Below are positions 27,227 through 36,065 of a DNA stretch of 64,000 bases, one piece after another (position 1 is the first letter of the stretch; each line of letters begins with the position of its first letter). A model generated the notes under the pieces. The model had not been told where the DNA came from. It saw only the letters and a list, made by a program, of their open reading frames with translations, and did no database searches. Where the stretch lies: positions 186,001 through 250,000 of the forward strand of contig NZ_BOMB01000023.1 of NCBI RefSeq assembly GCF_016861975.1, in the 5' to 3' direction. The stretch is from Actinocatenispora rupis (GTDB lineage Bacteria; Actinomycetota; Actinomycetes; Mycobacteriales; Micromonosporaceae). Position numbers and translations under genes: made by a program.

Positions 27227-27439
27227 TGTGGACAGCGGTTGCCTGTGGACGGCGCCGGCGGACCTCCCGGGTCTTCGGAGGTTCACCCCCAAGTTTCTTG
27301 CCGTCCACACCTGTTCACGGTGTTATCGCAGGTCAACACCCTGTGGACAGTTATCCCCAGTCGTTGTCCCCAGGCTGTGCACAGCCCTGTGCACAAGCAC
27401 CGGCCAGTTATCCACAGGTTGTCCCCCGGCTTGTCCACC
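27227..27439. promoter_or_regulatory. Cluster of DnaA-box-like sites upstream of dnaB
   Basis: About eleven 9-mers match the DnaA box TTRTCCACA within 0-2 changes in both orientations: 27227, 27244, 27301, 27342, 27351, 27364, 27376, 27388, 27408, 27419 and 27431. The site at 27408-27416 is a perfect TTATCCACA. They fill most of the 380-bp gap between polX and dnaB. No dnaA or dnaN is near, so this looks like a DnaA-binding control or titration locus rather than the usual oriC. Confidence 0.7.
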
Positions 27440-27557
27440 GGTGGATTTGGTACCCGGGCAGGTGGGTTTCTAAGGTCGTCTGGCGACCCGCGCGTCGCCC
27501 GGCAGGTTGTCGGAGGTGTGTGGTTCGCTGCGGGTGATCGCGCAGCAGGGGGGCTGA

Positions 27558-30500
27558 ATGTCGATCTCCGAGGAAGTCCGACCGCCCGGCGGCCCGGACG
27601 AGGACGAGCCGGGGCGCTCCCGCCCGCCCGGCGGTGGCAGGAACTCCGGCGGCGCCGGCGGTCCCGGCGGCGACTTCGAACGCACCCCGCCGCAGGACGT
27701 CGCGGCCGAACAGTGCGTCCTCGGCGGCATGTTGCTGAGCAAGGACGCCATCGCCGACGTCGTCGAGATCCTCAAGACCAACGACTTCTACCAGCCCAAA
27801 CACGGCATCGTCTTCGACGCCATCCTCGACCTGTACGGGCGGGGTGAGCCCGCCGACGTCGTCACCGTCGCCGCCGCGCTCATCGACTCCGGCGACATCA
27901 ACAAGGTCGGCGGCGCGCCGTACCTGCACACCCTCGCCGCCACCGTCCCCACCGCCGCCAACGCCGCGTACTACGCACGCATCGTCGCCGACCGCGCCGT
28001 CCTGCGCCGCCTCATCGAGGCCGGCACCCGCGTCACCCAGCTCGGGTACGGTGCGGCCAACGGCGCCGGCCGCGACATCGACGACATCGTCGACATGGCC
28101 CAGCAGGCCGTGTACGACGTCACCGAGCGTCGCGTCAGCGAGGACTTCGCCGCGCTCAACGAACTGCTCCAGCCGACCCTCGACGAGATCGAGGCGATCG
28201 GCGCCGCGGGCGGCGTCATGACCGGCGTACCCACCGGCTTCACCGACCTCGACCGCCTCCTGAACGGCCTGCACGCGGGCCAACTCGTGATCGTGGCCGG
28301 CCGACCCGGCCTCGGCAAGGCGCTCGCGCTCGACACACCGCTGCCCACGCCGACCGGCTGGACCACGATGGGCGAGGTCCGGCCCGGTGACCGGCTCATC
28401 GGCGCCGACGGCCGCCCCACCAGGGTCGTCGCCGCGACCGACGTCATGCACGACCGCCCCTGCTACGAGGTGGAGTTCTCGGACGGCACGGTCATCGTCG
28501 CCGACGCGCAGCACGAGTGGCGGACGAGTACCCGGGCGAGCCGGCGGCAGCAGTCCGAGACCCGCACCCGGCGGTACTGGGCGGACGGCTCCGCCGACCG
28601 GCTCCGGGCGACGTACGCGGCGGTGTGTGCCGGCCCCGACCGCGCGGTGACCATGCCCGACGAGGCGGGCGCAGAGGTCCGGCACGTCCTGCACACGGTC
28701 GGGAAGGCCGTCGGCGCCACCGGCACCGTGCCCCGGGAGTACGTGCGGCGCGGGCAGCCCTGGACCCGGCAGATCCCCACGTACTCGCGCCAGGCGCTGC
28801 TCGGCGCCCTGGTCGACCCTGCGCTCCGGCCCGTGAACGCGGCGACCACGGCGGTACATCGGCCGATCGTCACCACCGAGCAGATCGCCGCGACCGTACG
28901 GTGCCCCGACGGGCGGCCCAACCACGCCGTCGACGTCGCCGGCCCGGCCGATCTGCCCGACCGTGACCTGCCGATCCCGGCGTACACGCTGGGCGCGTGG
29001 CTGGGCGACGGGCACAGCGCCGGCCCCCGGATCACCACCGCCGACGCGGAGATCGTCACCGGCATCGAGCGCGACGGCTTCCGCATGGTCCCCGGCGCCG
29101 GCCCCATGGTGTACGCCGTCACGTGGGCCGACCCGACCGGACGACCGGCGCTCACCACCGTGCTCCGCGACCTCGGCGTCCTCGACGACAAGCACATCCC
29201 GACCGGGTACCTGCGCGCGTCGGAGCGGCAGCGGCGCGCGCTGCTCGCCGGCCTGCTCGACACCGACGGGTACGCCATGCCCGACGGAACGGTGCAGTTC
29301 GCCGTCACGAACCGGCGGCTCGCGATGGACACCCGCGAGCTGATCCTGAGCCTCGGGTACCAGGTCTCGCTGACGACCACGCGGGTCAAGGGGCGCACCG
29401 ATGGCAGTTCGACCTGCCACGTGCTGACGTTCACGCCGGCGGACCCGGTGTTTCGCTTGTCCCGCAAGCGTTCCCGCCAGGTGACCACCGGACGCGTCAC
29501 GACCCGCCCGCGGTACGTCGTGGCCGTGCGGCCGGTGCCGAGCGTGCCGGTGCGCTGCGTACAGGTCGACAGCGTCGACCACATGTACCTGGCGAGCGAG
29601 TCCTGGATCCCGACGCACAACTCGACCGTCGCGATGGACTTCGCGCGGGCGTGTTCGATCAAGAACAACATGGCCAGCGTCATCTTCAGCCTGGAGATGA
29701 GCAAGGTCGAGATCGTGATGCGGTTGCTGTCCGCGGAGGCGCGCGTACCGCTGCACACGTTGCGGTCCGGCCAGCTGTCCGACGACGACTGGACGAAGCT
29801 CGCGCGGCGGATGGGCGAGATCTCCGAGGCGCCGCTGTTCTGCGACGACACGCCGAACATGACGCTGATGGAGGTACGGGCGAAGGCGCGCCGGCTCAAG
29901 CAGCGGCACGACATCAAACTGATCGTGGTGGACTACCTGCAGCTGATGAGCGGCCCGAAGAAGGCGGAGAGCCGGCAGCAGGAGGTCGCCGAGCTGTCCC
30001 GCGGGCTGAAGCTGCTCGCGAAGGAGATCCACTGCCCGGTGATCGCCGCCTGTCAGCTCAACCGTGGCCCGGAACAGCGCACGGACAAGCGCCCGCAGCT
30101 GTCCGACCTGCGTGAGTCGGGCTGCCTGACGGCCGACACGCGCATTCTCCGTGCGGACACCGGTGCCGAGATCAGCCTGGGTGAGCTGCTGGCCTCAGGA
30201 AGTACCGACGTTCCGGTGTGGTCGGTCGACGAGAAGCTGCGCTACCACGCACGGACACTGACCCACGCCTTTCCCAGTGGGGTACGCGAGGTCTTCCGGC
30301 TGACGCTGGCGTCGGGTCGGACGGTGGAGGCGACGGCGAACCATCCGTTCCTGACGTTCGACGGCTGGCGGCCGCTCGGTGAGCTGTCGGCCGGATCCCG
30401 CCTGGCGGTTCCGCGACATGTGCCGGCCCCACTCGTCACCACCGAATGGCCGGACGACGAGGTCGTGATGCTGGCGCACCTCATCGGTGACGGCTCGTTC

Positions 30501-31583
30501 GTGCGCCGGCAGCCCATCCGGTACGCGAGCGTCGACGAGGAGAACCTCACCGCGGTGACGCGGGCGGCCCGGCACTTCGGCATCACCGCCGTGCGGGACG
30601 ACCACGCCACCTCGCGGTGCACGAGCCTGCGTCTGCCCGCACCGTTCCCGCTCGCCCGAGGGCGCCGTAACCCGATCGCGCAGTGGCTCGACGGACTCGG
30701 CCTGTTCGGTCTGCGGAGCCACGAGAAGTTCGTTCCGGACGGCGTCTTCTCGTTGCCCAAGAGGCAGATCGCGCTGTTCGTGCGCCATCTCTGGGCGACG
30801 GACGGGTGCGCCTGGTGGGACGAGCGGAACGACCAGGCGCGCATCTACTACGCGTCGACGAGCAGACGGCTCGTCGACCAGCTCGCCCTGCTGCTGCTGC
30901 GCTTCGGCATCCAGACGCACATCAAGGCGGTCCGCAAGGCCGGGTACCGCGACGGGTACCAGCTGGTCATCTCGGGCGGGGACGACCAGCTCCGGTTCCT
31001 CCGGGAGATCGGGGTGCACGGCGCGCGGGCGGCGGGTGCGGCGCAGTGCCGCGTGGGCGTCGAGAGCCGGAAGCGGAACACCAACCGCGACACGGTTCCG
31101 CGCGAGGTGTGGACGCGGGTGCGTTCGACGCTGGCCGAGCGTGGCATGTCGCATCGCGAGTTCGCGAAGTCGATGGGCACGCAGTTCTGTGGGAGCACGC
31201 TCTGGAAGCACGCGCCGAGCCGCGGTCGCCTGGCGAAGGTCGCCGCCGTCCTCGACGACGCCGACCTGGAGATCCTCGCCACGAACGACATGTACTGGGA
31301 CGAGGTCGTGAGCATCGTGCCGCTCGGCGAGAAGCCGGTGTACGACGCGACGGTCCTCGGCACGCACAACTTCGTCGCGAACGGCATCGCGGTGCACAAC
31401 TCGATCGAGCAGGATGCGGACGTTGTGCTGTTGTTGCACCGGGACGACTACTACGACAAGGAGTCGCCGCGGGCGGGCGAGGCGGACTTCATTGTGGCGA
31501 AGCACCGTAACGGGCCGACGGACACGGTGACGGTCGCGGCGCAGCTGCACCTGTCGCGGTTCGTGGACATGGCGGTCGACTGA
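27558..31583 (+). CDS. dnaB: Replicative DNA helicase DnaB containing two inteins
   Basis: The 1341-codon frame encodes a helicase of 481 residues after protein splicing. Extein segments are residues 1-254, 689-855 and 1282-1341. A Gly/Pro-rich N-terminus precedes the DnaB N domain (TPPQDVAAEQCVLGGMLL); the RecA-like motor has its Walker A split by intein 1 (GRPGLGK joined to STVAMDFAR), Walker B in LIVVDYLQLM, and the DLRESG/SIEQDAD site split by intein 2. DnaB unwinds the replication fork, so both inteins must splice for growth. Upstream lies a DnaA-box cluster. M. smegmatis DnaB also has two inteins, as far as I recall. Confidence 0.97.
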   Translation: MSISEEVRPPGGPDEDEPGRSRPPGGGRNSGGAGGPGGDFERTPPQDVAAEQCVLGGMLLSKDAIADVVEILKTNDFYQPKHGIVFDAILDLYGRGEPADVVTVAAALIDSGDINKVGGAPYLHTLAATVPTAANAAYYARIVADRAVLRRLIEAGTRVTQLGYGAANGAGRDIDDIVDMAQQAVYDVTERRVSEDFAALNELLQPTLDEIEAIGAAGGVMTGVPTGFTDLDRLLNGLHAGQLVIVAGRPGLGKALALDTPLPTPTGWTTMGEVRPGDRLIGADGRPTRVVAATDVMHDRPCYEVEFSDGTVIVADAQHEWRTSTRASRRQQSETRTRRYWADGSADRLRATYAAVCAGPDRAVTMPDEAGAEVRHVLHTVGKAVGATGTVPREYVRRGQPWTRQIPTYSRQALLGALVDPALRPVNAATTAVHRPIVTTEQIAATVRCPDGRPNHAVDVAGPADLPDRDLPIPAYTLGAWLGDGHSAGPRITTADAEIVTGIERDGFRMVPGAGPMVYAVTWADPTGRPALTTVLRDLGVLDDKHIPTGYLRASERQRRALLAGLLDTDGYAMPDGTVQFAVTNRRLAMDTRELILSLGYQVSLTTTRVKGRTDGSSTCHVLTFTPADPVFRLSRKRSRQVTTGRVTTRPRYVVAVRPVPSVPVRCVQVDSVDHMYLASESWIPTHNSTVAMDFARACSIKNNMASVIFSLEMSKVEIVMRLLSAEARVPLHTLRSGQLSDDDWTKLARRMGEISEAPLFCDDTPNMTLMEVRAKARRLKQRHDIKLIVVDYLQLMSGPKKAESRQQEVAELSRGLKLLAKEIHCPVIAACQLNRGPEQRTDKRPQLSDLRESGCLTADTRILRADTGAEISLGELLASGSTDVPVWSVDEKLRYHARTLTHAFPSGVREVFRLTLASGRTVEATANHPFLTFDGWRPLGELSAGSRLAVPRHVPAPLVTTEWPDDEVVMLAHLIGDGSFVRRQPIRYASVDEENLTAVTRAARHFGITAVRDDHATSRCTSLRLPAPFPLARGRRNPIAQWLDGLGLFGLRSHEKFVPDGVFSLPKRQIALFVRHLWATDGCAWWDERNDQARIYYASTSRRLVDQLALLLLRFGIQTHIKAVRKAGYRDGYQLVISGGDDQLRFLREIGVHGARAAGAAQCRVGVESRKRNTNRDTVPREVWTRVRSTLAERGMSHREFAKSMGTQFCGSTLWKHAPSRGRLAKVAAVLDDADLEILATNDMYWDEVVSIVPLGEKPVYDATVLGTHNFVANGIAVHNSIEQDADVVLLLHRDDYYDKESPRAGEADFIVAKHRNGPTDTVTVAAQLHLSRFVDMAVD
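28320..29621 (+). mobile_element. DnaB intein 1 (Walker A site), class 3-like, with LAGLIDADG endonuclease
   Basis: Residues 255-688 (434 aa) interrupt the P-loop between GLGK and STVA. The first residue is Ala, not Cys or Ser. Block B carries a Trp (ADAQHEW), block F a Cys (PVRCVQVDSVDHMYL) and block G a Thr (IPTHN then Ser): the WCT triad of class 3 inteins, which start splicing from the block F Cys. LAGLIDADG homing-endonuclease motifs are LGAWLGDGHS and LLAGLLDTDGYAM, so the element may still be mobile. Confidence 0.88.
30123..31400 (+). mobile_element. DnaB intein 2 (RESG/SIEQD site), class 1, with LAGLIDADG endonuclease
   Basis: Residues 856-1281 (426 aa), inserted at the same site as the Synechocystis DnaB intein. 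It starts with Cys (CLTADTRIL), has block B TANHPFLT, block F VYDATVLGTHNFVANG and ends VHN before Ser, a standard class 1 splicing set. Endonuclease motifs are LAHLIGDGS and FVRHLWATDGCAWW. A helix-turn-helix-like stretch (MSHREFAKSMG) lies near the end of the endonuclease region. Confidence 0.92.
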
Positions 31584-31600
31584 CCGGTCTCCACCGGCGG

Positions 31601-32722
31601 TCACGCGTCGGCTCGCCGGCGTACGGCCAGGGCCAGGGCGAGGGCGGCGAGTGCGGTGCTGGTCCACAGCGGGGCGTGGGGGCCGAGCCCGACGGCGAGG
31701 GCGGCGCCGCCGAGCCATGGTCCGGCGGCGGCGCCGAGGTTGAGCGCCGCCGTGGCGTACCCGCCGGCCATGGTCGGCGCGGTCGTCGCGGCCCGGAGTA
31801 CGCGGGCGATGAGGGTGGCGCCGGCCGCGAACGACAGCGTGGCCTGCACGGGTACGAGGGCGAGCAGCGCGGCGGGAGCGCCTGCGGTGAGCGCGAGCAG
31901 GAGCCAGCCGCCGAGGAGTACGGCGCAGGCGGGGGCGAGGGGGGCGGTGACCCGGCCGGCGATGGTGACCCCGGCGAACGAGCCGAGCCCGAACAGCGCG
32001 AGTACGGCCGGCACCCAGCCGGGCGCGAGGCCGGCGACGCCGGTGACGACGGGCGCCAGGTACGTGTAGGTGCCGAAGGTGGCGCCGTTGACGAGCGCGG
32101 CGAGGGCCAGGGTGCGGGCGAGTCGCGGGTCGCGCAGGGCGCGCAGTTCGGTGCGTACGCCCGCGGCGGCGGGGTCGGGTGCGGCCGTCGGCACGGACCG
32201 CAGCCCGACCAGCGCCGGTACGGACAGCGCGGCGACCGCCCAGAACACCGACCGCCAGCCGAGGTACTGCCCGAGCAGCGCCCCGGCGGGTACGCCCACG
32301 ATGCAGGCGAGGGTGACGCCGCCGAGGAGTACGGCGGTGGCGCGTGCGCGGCGGTCGGGCCGGACCATGGCGGTCGCCGCGGACAGGGCGACGGCGAGGA
32401 AGCCGGCGTTGGCCACGGCGGCGGCGAGCCGGGTGGCGAGGAGTACCGGGAGGGTGGTGGTGACGGCGCCGGCCACGTGCGCGAGCAGGAACGCGACGAG
32501 GAACACGAGCAGCGCGCGGCGGCGTGGCCAGCGTCGGCCGAGCGCGGCCATCAGTGGCGCGCCGGCGATCATGCCGACCGCGAACACCGACGTCAGCGAC
32601 CCGGCGGCAGCCACGGACACGTGCAGGTCGGTGGCGATGGCGGGGATCAGGCCGGACAGCATGAACTCGGACGTGCCCTGGGCGAACACGGCCAGGGCGA
32701 GCAGGTAGAGAGCGTAGGGCAC
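31601..32722 (-). CDS. MFS efflux transporter, Cmx/CmrA chloramphenicol-type
   Basis: A 373-residue protein with 12 predicted membrane helices. The start PYALYLLALAVFAQGTSEFM followed by LSGLIPAIATDL is the hallmark of actinobacterial Cmx/CmlR/CmrA drug exporters, and the loop GRRWPRRRALLVF matches MFS motif A. It likely exports chloramphenicol or a related compound by proton antiport; actual specificity is unproven. GTG 32722 has GGAG 6 nt upstream. Stands alone, tail-to-tail with dnaB; its 366-bp upstream region holds the terminator of the next gene and no recognisable operator. Confidence 0.88.
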   Translation of the reverse strand: MPYALYLLALAVFAQGTSEFMLSGLIPAIATDLHVSVAAAGSLTSVFAVGMIAGAPLMAALGRRWPRRRALLVFLVAFLLAHVAGAVTTTLPVLLATRLAAAVANAGFLAVALSAATAMVRPDRRARATAVLLGGVTLACIVGVPAGALLGQYLGWRSVFWAVAALSVPALVGLRSVPTAAPDPAAAGVRTELRALRDPRLARTLALAALVNGATFGTYTYLAPVVTGVAGLAPGWVPAVLALFGLGSFAGVTIAGRVTAPLAPACAVLLGGWLLLALTAGAPAALLALVPVQATLSFAAGATLIARVLRAATTAPTMAGGYATAALNLGAAAGPWLGGAALAVGLGPHAPLWTSTALAALALALAVRRRADA

Positions 32723-33031
32723 AGCGGACTCCGCAGACCGTCGATCGGCGTACGTCGGCGCGGCGGTGCGCGCGCGACCGGACTGGCGCACGGGGGCGCC
32801 GGGTCGGTCCGGTGTACAGGTGGTCGGCGAAGGGACGCGGCGACGTCAGCGGTCGCGGCGTACGGGCCCGGGCAGCCACCGGAACACCGGTGGCCGGAGT
32901 CTGTCGGATTCCGGGCTGGCCATGGCGTGCACGCTAACCGCCGGCAGTACGCCGTGTCGAGCGCGTTTCCCGGCCAGGGGCGGGCGAGCGGATACCCCCG
33001 ACAAGCGATGGGCTGCCGGCGACACGCGGCG

Positions 33032-33063
33032 GCCCGGCAGGTCGTGGGTACGGCCTGCCGGGC
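33032..33063 (-). terminator. Hairpin terminator of the aldo/keto reductase gene
   Basis: GCCCGGCAGG (33032-33041) and its perfect complement (33054-33063) flank a 12-nt loop, 25 bp beyond the reductase stop codon. Confidence 0.65.
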
Positions 33064-33088
33064 GGGAACCAGCGGTCGGGCTGAGCGG

Positions 33089-34156
33089 TCAGCGGTCGAC
33101 GGTGACGGTGCCGTGGATGACGGAGCGGGTCATCGGCCGGTTCAGGAACTCGTGCGGGAAGCCGAGGTCGACGGCGCTGGCCGCGTCGAGGGCGGCGAGC
33201 TGGTCGGCGGTGAACGTGACGTCGAGCGCGCCGAGGTTGTCGTCGAGCTGCGCGAGCGTGCGGGCGCCGATGATGGGTGCGGTGACGGCCGGGTTCCGGA
33301 GTGTCCAGGCGATCGCGGCGCGCGACGGGGTGGTGCCGATCTCGGCGGCGACCTTGGTGACGACGTCGGCGATGTCGAGTCCGCGGGCGGTCAGCGCGCC
33401 GTTGGCGGCGGCCACGTTCTTCCGGGTACCTTCCGGCGTCGCGGCGCCGCCGTCCGCGTCGAGGTCGCCCCGGGTGTACTTGCCGGTCAGTACGCCGCTG
33501 CCGAGCGGCGACCACGGTACGACGCCGAGGCCGAGTTCGGCGGCCATCGGGATGAGGTCGCGTTCGACGGTACGTTCGAGCAGGCTGTACTCGATCTGCA
33601 GGGCGATGAGCGGGGACCAGCCGCGCAGGTCGGCGATGGTCTGCATGCGGGCGACCTGCCAGGCGGGGGTGTCGGAGATCGCGACGTAGAGGACCTTGCC
33701 GGCGCGTACGAGGTCGTCCATGGCGCGCATGACCTCGTCGACCGGGGTGGTGAAGTCCCAGGCGTGCAGGTAGAGCAGGTCGATGTGGTCGGTGCCGAGG
33801 CGGCGGAGGCTGCCCTCGACGGAGCGGACCATGCTCTTGCGGTGGTTGCCGCCGGAGTTCGGGTCGTCCGGCCGCTCGGTCATCGTGTACTTGGTGGCGA
33901 TGACGAGCCGGTCGCGCCGGCCCGCCGCGAACTCGCCGACCAGGGTTTCGCTGGTGCCGTTGGTGTACCGGTTGGCGGTGTCGACGAAGTTGCCGCCGCG
34001 GTCCACGTACGCGTCGAAGATGCGGCGCGCCTCGTCGCGGTCGGCGCCCCAGCCCCAGTCCGGGCCGAACGTCATGGTGCCGAGCGAGATCGGCGACACC
34101 CGCAGGCCCGAGCGCCCGAGCAGGCGGTACCGGTCGAGGGAAAGGCTGCCAGTCAC
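33089..34156 (-). CDS. Aldo/keto reductase
   Basis: A 355-residue TIM-barrel NADPH oxidoreductase. Catalytic Asp and Tyr lie in NFVDTANRYTNGTSE, Lys in VIATKYTMT and His in LLYLHAWDF; cofactor-binding segments PWSPLGSGVLTGKY and IGARTLAQLDDNL follow. The physiological substrate is unknown. GTG 34156 has AAGGAG 6 nt upstream. Divergently transcribed from an XRE/MmyB-type regulator with a palindrome between them, a common arrangement in which the regulator represses the reductase. Confidence 0.92.
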   Translation of the reverse strand: MTGSLSLDRYRLLGRSGLRVSPISLGTMTFGPDWGWGADRDEARRIFDAYVDRGGNFVDTANRYTNGTSETLVGEFAAGRRDRLVIATKYTMTERPDDPNSGGNHRKSMVRSVEGSLRRLGTDHIDLLYLHAWDFTTPVDEVMRAMDDLVRAGKVLYVAISDTPAWQVARMQTIADLRGWSPLIALQIEYSLLERTVERDLIPMAAELGLGVVPWSPLGSGVLTGKYTRGDLDADGGAATPEGTRKNVAAANGALTARGLDIADVVTKVAAEIGTTPSRAAIAWTLRNPAVTAPIIGARTLAQLDDNLGALDVTFTADQLAALDAASAVDLGFPHEFLNRPMTRSVIHGTVTVDR

Positions 34157-34267
34157 GGCGGACTCCTTCTTGCTGGTTCGTGGGTGTCTCGGCGGGTCCG
34201 GGGTGACCGGTGCGTCGCCGGTACCCAGCGTGCCGGCGGGAACGGCGCTGGGTAAGGGAAGGATTGT

Positions 34268-34288
34268 CCTGGGACCGGCGTTCCCAGG
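34268..34288. promoter_or_regulatory. Putative operator between reductase and regulator genes
   Basis: CCTGGGA-N7-TCCCAGG, a perfect 7-bp dyad, lies 22 bp ahead of the regulator's start codon in the 154-bp divergent promoter region. The likely binder is the adjacent MmyB-type regulator. Confidence 0.5.
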
Positions 34289-34310
34289 CTGCGCCGTAGG
34301 ATCGGGGGCG

Positions 34311-35177
34311 ATGAGTGTGGACGGCGCGGGCGAGCTGGCGGCGTTCCTGCGTGCCCGGCGGGAGCGGCTGACGCCGGCGGAGGTGGGCCTGCCGGTGCGC
34401 ACCCGCCGGCGTACTCCGGGGCTGCGTCGCGAGGAGGTCGCCGAGCTGGCCGGCGTCAGCGTCGACTATGTCGTACGGCTGGAGCAGGCGCGTGGCCTGC
34501 GCCCGTCCACCGACGTACTGGAGGCGTTGGCGCGGGCGTTGCGGCTCAGCCCCGACGAGCGGCTGTACCTGTTCGACCTGGCGCGGCAGCGTCCCGCGGA
34601 CCGGCCCGTACCGGTGGAGTCGGCGGCGGCCGAGCCGGTGTCGCGGCTGGTACGGGACCTGTCGCCGCTGCCGGCGATGCTGCTGAACCACCGGTTCGAC
34701 ATCCTGGCGTGGAACGCGGAGATGGCCGGGCTGATGGTCGACTTCGCCGTACTGCCGCCCGTGCGGCGCAACTCGCTGTGGCTGTGCCTGCTCGCGCCGG
34801 AGTTCCACGGGTTCTACCGGGACCGGGAGCGCGTGATCCGGGAGGGTGTCGCGGATCTGCGCGCGGCGTGGGCGGGGCATCCGGACGACACGGCGCTGGC
34901 GGAGCTGGTCGCGGAGCTGCGCGCCGGCAGCGCCGAGTTCGCCCGGCTGTGGGAGGAGCGCGACGTACGCGTCAACGGCCGGGGCCGCAAACCGTTGCGC
35001 CACCCGCGGTACGGGCCGGTGACGATCGAGTTCGAGGTGCTGTGCCCGTTGCAGGATCCGGACCTGCGGCTGGTCATCTACCGCGCCGCGGACGAGCCGT
35101 CGCAGGTCGCGCTGGACGCGATCGCCCGGGACGCGGTCGCGCTGGACGCCGGCCGGCTGCGCGCCGTCGGCGTCTGA
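34311..35177 (+). CDS. XRE-family regulator with MmyB-like ligand-binding domain
   Basis: A 288-residue protein. The N-terminal helix-turn-helix (RTRRRTPGLRREEVAELAGV, then VDYVVRLEQARGLRPS) is followed by the MmyB ligand-binding domain (MLLNHRFDILAWN and a C-terminal CPLQDPDLRLVIYRA). Members in actinobacteria bind fatty-acid-like ligands and often control a divergent oxidoreductase gene. Start ATG 34311. The adjacent dyad at 34268-34288 is the probable autoregulatory site. Confidence 0.92.
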   Translation: MSVDGAGELAAFLRARRERLTPAEVGLPVRTRRRTPGLRREEVAELAGVSVDYVVRLEQARGLRPSTDVLEALARALRLSPDERLYLFDLARQRPADRPVPVESAAAEPVSRLVRDLSPLPAMLLNHRFDILAWNAEMAGLMVDFAVLPPVRRNSLWLCLLAPEFHGFYRDRERVIREGVADLRAAWAGHPDDTALAELVAELRAGSAEFARLWEERDVRVNGRGRKPLRHPRYGPVTIEFEVLCPLQDPDLRLVIYRAADEPSQVALDAIARDAVALDAGRLRAVGV

Positions 35178-35334
35178 CCCACCGGGTCGGCGTGCACCAC
35201 CCGCCGGTGTACCTGCCGGGTGCGTCGTGTAGCTCGGGTGCGTCGCGAGCGGGGCGCCGTGGCAGTGCATCCGCCGCGCCCGGTGAGGCCGGGTCGCGGG
35301 CGGCGGGTGTGCGGGCCCACCGCCCGCCTGCGTG

Positions 35335-36018
35335 TCAGGCCGTCTCGGCGAGCGCCTGGTGCAGCCACTCCTCCACACCCGCCACGTGTACGGTCGCCCA
35401 CGACCGCGCGACCTCGGCGTTCCGCCCGCGCATCGCGTGGTAGATCGCGGCGTGCTGCTCGCGGGTCCGCGCGACCGCACCCTCCTGCGTACGCCCGCGC
35501 CAGACCCGCGCCCGTACGGTCGGGGCGGACAGGCTCTCCAGCAGGCTGGCCAGCGCCGGATTGCCGGCACCGACCGCGATCTCCCGGTGGAACCGCAGGT
35601 CGTTGGCGACCAGCTCGTCCACGGTCGGTTCGGCGGGCAGCTCGGCCAGGATCGCGCCGAGCCGGTCCAGGTCGGTGTCGGTCATCCGGCGGGTGGCCAG
35701 CTCGGTCGCCGCCGGTTCGAGGATGTGCCGGATCTCCAGGAACTGCCGGACGCTGTGGTCGCGGTGGAAGTCCACCACGAAACTCATCGTCTCCAGCAGC
35801 AGCTGCGGTTCCAGACTCGTCACGTACGTGCCGTCGCCCTGGCGTACGTCGAGGACGCGGATCAGCGCGAGGGCCCGGACCGCCTCGCGCAACGAGTTGC
35901 GGGACAGTCCGAGCCGCTCGGCCAGGTCGGCCTCCTTGGGCAGCTTGTCGCCGGGGCGCAGTTCGCCGGACGTGATCATGCTCTTGATCCGGTCGATCGC
36001 CTCGTCGGTCAGCGCCAT
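35335..36018 (-). CDS. GntR-family regulator, FadR/FCD type
   Basis: A 227-residue protein with an N-terminal winged helix (GELRPGDKLPKEADLAERLG, then LSRNSLREAVRALALI) and a C-terminal all-helical FCD effector domain whose metal-ligand residues appear in DLRFHREIA and EQHAAIYHAM. FCD regulators respond to carboxylates or sugar acids. The ATG has AGGAGGG close upstream. No clear target gene lies beside it; the preceding 157 bp (35178-35334) hold nothing recognisable. Confidence 0.93.
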   Translation of the reverse strand: MALTDEAIDRIKSMITSGELRPGDKLPKEADLAERLGLSRNSLREAVRALALIRVLDVRQGDGTYVTSLEPQLLLETMSFVVDFHRDHSVRQFLEIRHILEPAATELATRRMTDTDLDRLGAILAELPAEPTVDELVANDLRFHREIAVGAGNPALASLLESLSAPTVRARVWRGRTQEGAVARTREQHAAIYHAMRGRNAEVARSWATVHVAGVEEWLHQALAETA

Positions 36019-36065
36019 GCGGGCCCTCCTGATGCCGACCGTGCCGAGCGCTCCGGGACGTGTCC

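Noticed and set aside
27227-27439. Calling the DnaA-box cluster the chromosomal oriC
   Set aside because: dnaA and dnaN are absent and actinobacterial origins normally lie between them; kept as a DnaA-binding locus only.
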